A DNA stretch of 64,000 bases from Acidovorax soli (GTDB lineage: Bacteria; Pseudomonadota; Gammaproteobacteria; Burkholderiales; Burkholderiaceae_C). The stretch spans positions 1 to 64,000 of the forward strand of contig NZ_FNQJ01000003.1 of assembly GCF_900107605.1 (NCBI RefSeq), read 5' to 3'. Numbering within the stretch: position 1 is the stretch's first letter; each line of letters begins with the position of its first letter. Positions 56,906 to 64,000 of this stretch are shown one piece after another. Below the pieces are notes generated by a model. It made no database searches and was not told where the DNA came from. It saw only the letters and a program-made list of their open reading frames with translations. A program made the position numbers and the translations under genes.

Positions 56906-57424
56906 CTACAAGCCCAAAGTGGTTGACGGAAAGCCAGGAGAACTTTTACTCCGCAGCCACTCATTGAGCGATTCACGCAGCAAAACGCGCCGATCCGGTT
57001 CGAACCCGCTGACCCCCACACAGTGCAAGGGATCAATCCGGTGCAGCACCCAGGCGGGAGACCACAAAACACTGGGAAGGTCCAGCGGATCTGCCGACGG
57101 GCTGCGCCGGCAGGTAATGATGTGATCCCAGGTGCCGCGCCAGCGCACAAAGCGCGCATGCCGCCGAATCACCTCATCAAACGTGCAGGCCAGCATGGTG
57201 AATCGCCGGCCACTGCGCGCCCACTGCTGCAATGACTCGATCACGGCGAGTTCACCCAACGGCCAGTCATGGAAATTGGCATCACTCACCACGATCTCCG
57301 TCCAGCCGTCGCGGGCAGCCGTAGCCAGACCATTGCGCACCAACTGCATGAAGGCATCCCGACCGCTGAACCGCCCCGAAGGCAAGTCAGGCAGCGCAGG
57401 AGCTGAGGGCGCCGCATCGGTCAT
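56906..57424 (-). CDS. Conserved protein of unknown function (DUF7931-like)
   Basis: Unrecognised with certainty. It has 172 residues from the ATG at 57424, which overlaps the roxA stop (ATGA). Motifs include EIVVSDANFHDWPLGELAVIE, FTMLACTFDEVIRRHARFVRW and a C-terminal FEPDRRVLLRESLNEWL. Together they resemble a small phospholipase-D-like fold found in betaproteobacteria, possibly the family called DUF7931. No signal peptide. Coupling to roxA suggests a linked role, which is unknown. Confidence 0.75.
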   Translation of the reverse strand: MTDAAPSAPALPDLPSGRFSGRDAFMQLVRNGLATAARDGWTEIVVSDANFHDWPLGELAVIESLQQWARSGRRFTMLACTFDEVIRRHARFVRWRGTWDHIITCRRSPSADPLDLPSVLWSPAWVLHRIDPLHCVGVSGFEPDRRVLLRESLNEWLRSKSSPGFPSTTLGL

Positions 57425-58560
57425 GGGGTTTCCTTGGCCTCTTGACAGGCATGGGCCCAGCCGGCGTCGCACCAGGCAGACAACAGCTCCAGGGCATCGT
57501 CACTCGCACGCGCCAGATCGCGGCTTTGCAGCCGGCGCTGATCCGCCAGGCGCCGCATCAGCGTGGCGTCACGGCCTGCCGCACGATAGCTTTCCCCATT
57601 GATGAAAACGTGGTGCGCGTCATACATCATGCGGGTGCGCCGATCCAGCGCAACGCCCTCCAGCATCACCCCTGCGTCATTCGCCTCGAACCACACGCTG
57701 GGCTTGGGCTCGGTCAGGTACTCCCCCAGCGCGCGCTCCAGCACCAGCGGCTCACTCAACGCGCGTTGCAGAGCCTCGCGGGCAAAGTCGTGCAACCGAT
57801 CCGGGATGGCGGCAGGCTGCTCCACCGCTTCCTGGCCCGCGTCGCGGTACAGCACGGGCGCATCCTCCTCGCCCGCATCTTCCGCCACCCGCATCAGGAG
57901 TTCCTGGGCCAGCTCTGCACGGGCCGGAGCACGGAACCCGATCGAGTAGGTCATGCACTCCCCTTCGGCGATACCGTCATGGGCATACCTGGGCGGAAGG
58001 TACAGCATGTCCCCGGGCTCCAGCACAAACTCCTGTTCGGGCTCGAACTGCGCCAGCACTTTCAGCGGAATATCATCCCGCAGGCTCAGGTCTTTCTGGC
58101 GCCCGATGCGCCAGCGGCGGCGCCCGTGGGCCTGCAGCAAAAATACGTCGTAACTGTCAAAATGCGGGCCCACGCCTCCACCGTCACTGGCGTAGCTGAT
58201 CATCAGATCATCGAGCCGCGCCTCCGGAACAAAACGGAATTGCTGCATGAGGGCATGCACCTGGTCGTCGTGCAGATCGACACCCTGCACCAGCAAGGTC
58301 CAGTCAGGCTGCTGGAGGACAGGCAATGCACGGCGCGAAAACGGTCCGTGGCGCAGCTTCCAGACATCCTTGACCTTTTGCACCAGCCGGGCTTCCACAC
58401 CCTCCTGTGCAGCCAGGGCAAAGAGACCGGCACGCAGCACGGGAGGCTTGAATCCGGGGATGGCCTGGCGTACCAGCAAGGGCTTTTTCTGCCAGTGCCG
58501 CTGCATGAATTGCGCGGGGGTCAGGCCACCAAGGAGGGGGAGGGGTTGCTGGCTATCCAT
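57421..58560 (-). CDS. roxA: Ribosomal protein uL16 arginine 3-hydroxylase (RoxA/YcfD-like)
   Basis: JmjC-type Fe(II)/2-oxoglutarate oxygenase that hydroxylates an arginine of ribosomal protein uL16 in E. coli. It has 379 residues from the ATG at 58560 (AGG upstream), close to YcfD's 373. The iron ligands are in GGVGPHFDSYDVFLLQ (H-x-D) and RYAHDGIAEG, with the loop LEPGDMLYLPP between. The C-terminal winged-helix part is complete. Divergent from the SlyD-like gene. Confidence 0.9.
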   Translation of the reverse strand: MDSQQPLPLLGGLTPAQFMQRHWQKKPLLVRQAIPGFKPPVLRAGLFALAAQEGVEARLVQKVKDVWKLRHGPFSRRALPVLQQPDWTLLVQGVDLHDDQVHALMQQFRFVPEARLDDLMISYASDGGGVGPHFDSYDVFLLQAHGRRRWRIGRQKDLSLRDDIPLKVLAQFEPEQEFVLEPGDMLYLPPRYAHDGIAEGECMTYSIGFRAPARAELAQELLMRVAEDAGEEDAPVLYRDAGQEAVEQPAAIPDRLHDFAREALQRALSEPLVLERALGEYLTEPKPSVWFEANDAGVMLEGVALDRRTRMMYDAHHVFINGESYRAAGRDATLMRRLADQRRLQSRDLARASDDALELLSAWCDAGWAHACQEAKETP

Positions 58561-58614
58561 GAATACCTGTCCGCCCCATGACAGGGCCATTGATCAAACT
58601 GCGACAATTCTCCT

Positions 58615-59139
58615 ATGGAAATTACCCAACAATGCGTGGTCGCACTGACGTGGACCCTGAAAGACACCCTCGGCGAAGAACTCGACGTGCTCGATGACCC
58701 TGTCGAATTCCTGGTGGGCGGCGATGACCTGCTGCAACGGATAGAGGAAGCCCTGCAAGGCCACGGCCCTGGCGCCACACTTGCGCTCCACCTCGAACCC
58801 GAGGATGCCTTTGGCGACTTCGACGATCAATTGCTGTTCCTGGAACCCCGCAACCTCTTCCCCCCCGAAATCGAAGAAGGCATGACGTTCGACGGCAGCG
58901 CGCTGCCGGAGGGCGTCAACCCTTCTGCGCCCCGCAGCGGGCTCTACACCGTGACGGAAATCTATCCAGACCATGTGGTACTGGACGGGAACCACCCTCT
59001 TGCCGGCATTGCACTGCGGCTGCAACTCACGGTGCGGGGGGTGCGCGAAGCCACCGAAGACGAGATTGGCAAAGGCACTGCAGGCACGGGCTTCTTTCGG
59101 ATTCAGCCCCAGGCGCCTGGCAACTCGCTGCTGCATTGA
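58615..59139 (+). CDS. SlyD-like FKBP-type isomerase without metal-binding tail
   Basis: FKBP-type peptidyl-prolyl isomerase of the SlyD family, 174 residues. VALTWTLKDTLGEELD, the flap-domain region LEPEDAFGDFDDQLL and NHPLAGIALRLQLTVRGVR are clear. The cysteine/histidine-rich C-terminal tail that binds nickel in E. coli SlyD is missing; only the final residue is histidine. It probably acts as a folding chaperone only. Divergent from roxA with a 54-bp gap. Confidence 0.88.
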   Translation: MEITQQCVVALTWTLKDTLGEELDVLDDPVEFLVGGDDLLQRIEEALQGHGPGATLALHLEPEDAFGDFDDQLLFLEPRNLFPPEIEEGMTFDGSALPEGVNPSAPRSGLYTVTEIYPDHVVLDGNHPLAGIALRLQLTVRGVREATEDEIGKGTAGTGFFRIQPQAPGNSLLH

Positions 59140-59182
59140 ATGCCACGGCGGCCGGCTGCGGCCGCCGTGGTGTGCCTGCTAT

Positions 59183-59713
59183 TTACAGCCGGGAAATCTG
59201 GCCGTTGTAGAGACGCACCCGGTCACCAGGGCGCAGGTCGCCCGGATGGCTCACGTCATAGGAACGATAGCCCCCCTGGTCGAGCTGAATCGAGATGCGG
59301 TAGCCTTGTACCTCTGCGCCACCGGCATCGCGGTTGCGCCCTTCGATGGCATTTCCTGCCAATGCGCCACCGACCGCGCCCACCGCTGTGGCGGCAGTGC
59401 GGCCCGAGCCCCCACCCACCTGGTTGCCCAGCACCCCGCCCACCACGGCGCCCAGCACGGCACCGACACCGGTGGTCTGCCCCTGGCTGCGCGCCTGCAG
59501 CACTTCAATGTTGGCCACACGTCCATACTCGGTGCCCATGGGCTGGTTCGAATAGATCGGCGCATTGCTCTGGTAACCCCCGGAGGAATATCCGCCCGAA
59601 GGGTATTGGGTTGGGTATTGCGAGGGGTAAGGCTGCTGCGGCGCACATGCGGCCAGCGCTCCCAGCAAAAGGGCAGAGCCTGCCAGTGTGGCGAAACGTG
59701 TGATCTTGCGCAT
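59183..59713 (-). CDS. Glycine-zipper lipoprotein (SlyB/Pcp-like)
   Basis: Outer-membrane lipoprotein of 176 residues from the ATG at 59713 (AAGGAG upstream). Signal RFATLAGSALLLGALAAC, a Tyr/Pro/Ser-rich spacer (PYPSQYPTQYPSGGY), the glycine-zipper 2TM region GAVLGAVVGGVLGNQVGGG, and a C-terminal beta domain ending YNGQISRL. Related proteins respond to envelope stress. The 207 bp upstream show no further gene or clear promoter. Confidence 0.9.
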   Translation of the reverse strand: MRKITRFATLAGSALLLGALAACAPQQPYPSQYPTQYPSGGYSSGGYQSNAPIYSNQPMGTEYGRVANIEVLQARSQGQTTGVGAVLGAVVGGVLGNQVGGGSGRTAATAVGAVGGALAGNAIEGRNRDAGGAEVQGYRISIQLDQGGYRSYDVSHPGDLRPGDRVRLYNGQISRL

Positions 59714-59920
59714 AGGGGTTCTCCTTGAAATATTCCAGTGGTGGCAGGCCGTGGCGAAGTCATTGCCCCTAGCCACCCAGTGAATCGATTGAAGCATGGG
59801 CCCGAGGTTCCCCGGGACGGTGAAGTACGAACGCAAAGGTCGGCCTGGAGCTCTGCACCGCGTAGGAATGCGCCGACACACCGATGGTACAAAAACGGCC
59901 CCAGGGCCACCCGTCGCCAC

Positions 59921-60367
59921 TCACCCCTTGCCGGTGGAGCCGTAGCCGCCCTCGCCGCGCGTGGTGGCCTCGAACTCGGTCACCACATTGAACCGCGCCT
60001 GCACCACAGGAACAATCACCAGCTGGGCCAACCGCTCCATGGGCTCTAGCGTGAAGGGCACCGTGCTGCGATTCCAGGCACTGACCATGAGCTGCCCCTG
60101 GTAATCGCTGTCGATCAGACCCACCAGATTACCCAGAACGATGCCATGTTTGTGCCCCAGCCCCGAGCGGGGCAGGATCAGCGCAGCGTAACCGGGGTCT
60201 CGGATGAACACGGCGATGCCCGTGGGCACCAGATGCCAGGCATTGGGGGCCAGCACCAGGGGCGCATCCAGGCAGGCCCGCAGGTCCAGGCCCGCGCTGC
60301 CCGGCGTGGCATAGGCCGGCAACTGTTCGGCCATGCGCGGATCGAGAATCTTGACGTCAATCTTCAC
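59921..60367 (-). CDS. dut: dUTP diphosphatase
   Basis: Hydrolyses dUTP to dUMP, keeping uracil out of DNA and supplying thymidylate synthesis. 148 residues, trimeric type. Motifs [32 protein letters not shown] and the C-terminal GGYGSTGKG are all present. It starts at a GTG (60367). It follows coaBC on the same strand after 145 bp, the usual coaBC-dut order. Confidence 0.97.
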   Translation of the reverse strand: MKIDVKILDPRMAEQLPAYATPGSAGLDLRACLDAPLVLAPNAWHLVPTGIAVFIRDPGYAALILPRSGLGHKHGIVLGNLVGLIDSDYQGQLMVSAWNRSTVPFTLEPMERLAQLVIVPVVQARFNVVTEFEATTRGEGGYGSTGKG

Positions 60368-60512
60368 TTCTTGCTTTCTGATGCGTAGTGGTGGGAGTGC
60401 GGGAACATTCGGGGCTCGTCCGTGAGCACTTGCCCCGCATGAGAGTCACAGTGCCGGCGGTGCGAACCACTGCCGCGCACCGGCCAGGCACCCACGGCCT
60501 GCGCTTGCGGAT

Positions 60513-61730
60513 TCACCGGGGAGGCAGGCGCCGGGCGATCTCGGCAATCAGCTGTTGGGCCAGTACACGCTTGGAGGCCCGGGGCAGCTCGCGATGCCCC
60601 TGCGCATCCACCAGCAGCAGGGCATTGTCGTCCTGCCCGAAGGTGGCGGGGCCGATATTGCCCACCAGCAGCGGCACGCCCTTGCGCTGGCGCTTGGCCG
60701 TGGCGTGCTGCAGCAGATCGTGGCTTTCGGCCGCGAACCCGACGCAATACAGGTCGCCCACCAGCGCATGCTGCGACTGGGCCACGGTCGCCAGGATGTC
60801 GGCGTTTTCAACAAAACCCAGCACCGGCATCTGGCCCGAGCCATCCTTCTTGATCTTCTGGGTGGAGGGCATGGCAGGCCGCCAGTCGGCCACTGCCGCT
60901 GTCGCGATGAAAACGGAAGCTGCCTGCGCACGCTGTTCAACCGCCGCAAGCATTTCCTGTGCCGATTGCACATCCACGCGGTGCACACCACGGGGCGTTG
61001 GCAGATGCACGGGTCCCGCGACCAAAGCGACCTCGGCGCCCGCCTCCCGGGCGGCACGCGCAATGGCAAAGCCCATCTTGCCGCTCGACAGATTGGTAAT
61101 GCCGCGCACCGGATCGATCGCTTCGAAGGTCGGGCCCGCCGTGATCAGCACCTTGCGGCCCGACAGCAGCTTGGGCGCAAAAAAAGCCACCAGCTCGTCC
61201 AGCAGCTCCAGGGGTTCGAGCATGCGCCCGTCGCCCGTCTCACCGCAGGCCTGGTCGCCATGGCCCACGCCCAGCACCACGGCGCCATCCTGTGCCACCT
61301 GGGCCAGGTTGCGCTGGGTGGCCGGGTGGGCCCACATCTCGCGGTTCATGGCCGGCGCCAGCAGCAGCGGCACGCGCCCCGTGGGCCGCGCCAGGCACAG
61401 CAGGCTCAGCAATTCATCGGCCCGCCCCTGTGCCAGGCGCGCCACGAAATCGGCGCTGCACGGCGCAATCACAATGGCATCGGCCTCGCGGCTCAGGTTG
61501 ATGTGGGGCATGTTGTTGGCCTCGCGCGTGTCCCACTGCGAGCCATAGACCGGCCGCCCCGACAAGGCCTGCATGGTCACCGGCGTGATGAATTGCTCCG
61601 CCGCCTCGGTCATCACCACCTGCACGGTGGCACCCTCCTTGATGAGCTGGCGGCACAAGTCAGCCGCCTTGTAGCAAGCCACGCCCCCGCTCAGACCCAG
61701 AACAATGTGTTTGCCAGCAAGCTCATTCAT
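60513..61730 (-). CDS. coaBC: Bifunctional phosphopantothenoylcysteine decarboxylase / synthetase
   Basis: Two steps of coenzyme A synthesis in one protein of 405 residues. The N-terminal CoaC flavoprotein half shows [15 protein letters not shown], the active-site histidine in NMPHINLS and [11 protein letters not shown]. The C-terminal CoaB half shows [28 protein letters not shown] and [10 protein letters not shown]. The ATG at 61730 gives the family N-terminus; the longer open frame upstream runs into pyrG. Divergent from pyrG. Confidence 0.96.
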   Translation of the reverse strand: MNELAGKHIVLGLSGGVACYKAADLCRQLIKEGATVQVVMTEAAEQFITPVTMQALSGRPVYGSQWDTREANNMPHINLSREADAIVIAPCSADFVARLAQGRADELLSLLCLARPTGRVPLLLAPAMNREMWAHPATQRNLAQVAQDGAVVLGVGHGDQACGETGDGRMLEPLELLDELVAFFAPKLLSGRKVLITAGPTFEAIDPVRGITNLSSGKMGFAIARAAREAGAEVALVAGPVHLPTPRGVHRVDVQSAQEMLAAVEQRAQAASVFIATAAVADWRPAMPSTQKIKKDGSGQMPVLGFVENADILATVAQSQHALVGDLYCVGFAAESHDLLQHATAKRQRKGVPLLVGNIGPATFGQDDNALLLVDAQGHRELPRASKRVLAQQLIAEIARRLPPR

Positions 61731-61794
61731 GGACGCGAATTTAGCAGACGGCAGAAGGCCCCGCCGACCCCGCTTGCCGGGGGGCCATCTATAA

Positions 61795-63480
<1,686 letters not shown>

Positions 63481-63491
63481 GGGAAACTACC

Positions 63492-64000
63492 ATGCAACTG
63501 TGCGGATTCAACGTCGGCCTCGACCAGCGCTTCTTCCTGATCGCGGGCACCTGCTCCATCGAAGGCCTGCAGATGTCGCTGGACGTTGCCGGCCAGCTCA
63601 AGGAGGCCTGCACTGCGCTGGGCATTCCCCTGATCTACAAAGGCTCGTTCGACAAGGCCAACCGCTCGTCTGGCACAAGCCAGCGCGGCGTGGGCCTGGA
63701 AGCGGGCCTGAAGATCCTGGACGAGGTGCGCCGCCAGTTGCAGCTGCCCATCTTGACCGATGTGCACGACGCATCCCAGGTGGCCGAGGTGGCCAGCGTG
63801 GTCGATGTGCTGCAAACGCCCGCCTTCCTGTGCCGCCAGACGGATTTCATCCGCGCCGTGGCGCAAAGCGGCAAGCCGGTGAACATCAAGAAGGGCCAGT
63901 TCCTCGCGCCCTGGGACATGAAGAACGTCATCGACAAGGCCCGCGCGGCTGCGGCGGAGGTGGGCCTGTCGGAAGACCGCTTCCTCGCCTGCGAGCGCGG
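63492..64000 (+). CDS. kdsA: 3-deoxy-8-phosphooctulonate synthase, cut by window end
   Basis: Condenses PEP with arabinose 5-phosphate to KDO-8-phosphate for lipopolysaccharide core. The first 169 codons are present. Motifs are [58 protein letters not shown] and [20 protein letters not shown]. In the usual IAGPCV block a threonine replaces the proline (IAGTCS), a known variation. Intact as far as visible; the rest lies beyond the window. Confidence 0.97.
   Translation, partial: MQLCGFNVGLDQRFFLIAGTCSIEGLQMSLDVAGQLKEACTALGIPLIYKGSFDKANRSSGTSQRGVGLEAGLKILDEVRRQLQLPILTDVHDASQVAEVASVVDVLQTPAFLCRQTDFIRAVAQSGKPVNIKKGQFLAPWDMKNVIDKARAAAAEVGLSEDRFLACER

Noticed and set aside
60364-60747. A 127-codon frame between dut and coaBC
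   Set aside because: It overlaps the coaBC 3' end in another frame, is Arg/Ala/Gly-rich and has no supporting start.

Overview
The window is a gene-dense, high-GC stretch of a betaproteobacterial chromosome, most likely Burkholderiales, family Comamonadaceae (Acidovorax-like). The basis is the protein sequences (RpoD with a Lys/Ala/Pro-rich N-terminus, several Bug-type orphan solute-binding proteins, BamC, RoxA, the parE / lytic transglycosylase / parC order) and dispersed palindromic repeats of a kind I associate with that family. No rRNA, tRNA or CRISPR array was found.

Layout. 1-160: end of an IS5-family insertion sequence beside bioD. 161-3454: biotin operon bioA-bioF-bioD on the minus strand. 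3679-8149: fatty-acyl-CoA ligase, then a periplasmic polyamine-type binding protein coupled to a membrane diguanylate cyclase. 8215-12814: dnaG and rpoD. 13102-17426: Bug protein, family III CoA-transferase and HMG-CoA-lyase-like enzyme opposite a LysR regulator. 17708-19079: HxlR regulator, FKBP isomerase, an unknown protein. 19249-25118: two-subunit Na+/solute symporter, ppsA and divergent ppsR. 25301-29365: LysR regulator divergent from a Bug protein, a ModA-like binding protein and a porin. 29493-32495: ahpC-ahpF with an OxyR-like site, and bacterioferritin. 32656-38695: radical SAM protein and a Fur-box-preceded iron-uptake operon. 38900-45684: small unknowns, ATP-grasp/alpha-E pair, comEC, RidA-like protein. 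45727-51215: palindromic element, chemoreceptor remnant, topoisomerase IV operon. 51338-64000: MFS transporter, dapA-bamC-MBL hydrolase, Ala-rich lipoprotein, roxA, SlyD-like protein, dut, coaBC, pyrG, and the start of kdsA.

How it works together. Most of the window is housekeeping: biotin, lysine, CTP, coenzyme A and KDO synthesis, primase, sigma-70 and topoisomerase IV. Three accessory modules stand out. Two are small uptake/catabolic cassettes, each with its own LysR regulator and orphan binding proteins but no permease. The third is a binding-protein/diguanylate-cyclase pair resembling the NspS-MbaA polyamine sensor of Vibrio cholerae. Peroxide defence and iron storage sit next to each other, close to an iron-uptake operon.

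The least ordinary signals are small mobile palindromes. An 84-bp unit sits in frame in the start of bioD between 7-bp direct repeats, and its exact removal restores a normal BioD N-terminus. A 105-bp near-perfect palindrome occurs twice, once sharing its first base with the rpoD stop codon and once ending a decayed chemoreceptor gene. Four copies of another short repeat are present, one of them in frame inside comEC. A nested palindrome also encodes part of the DnaG linker.
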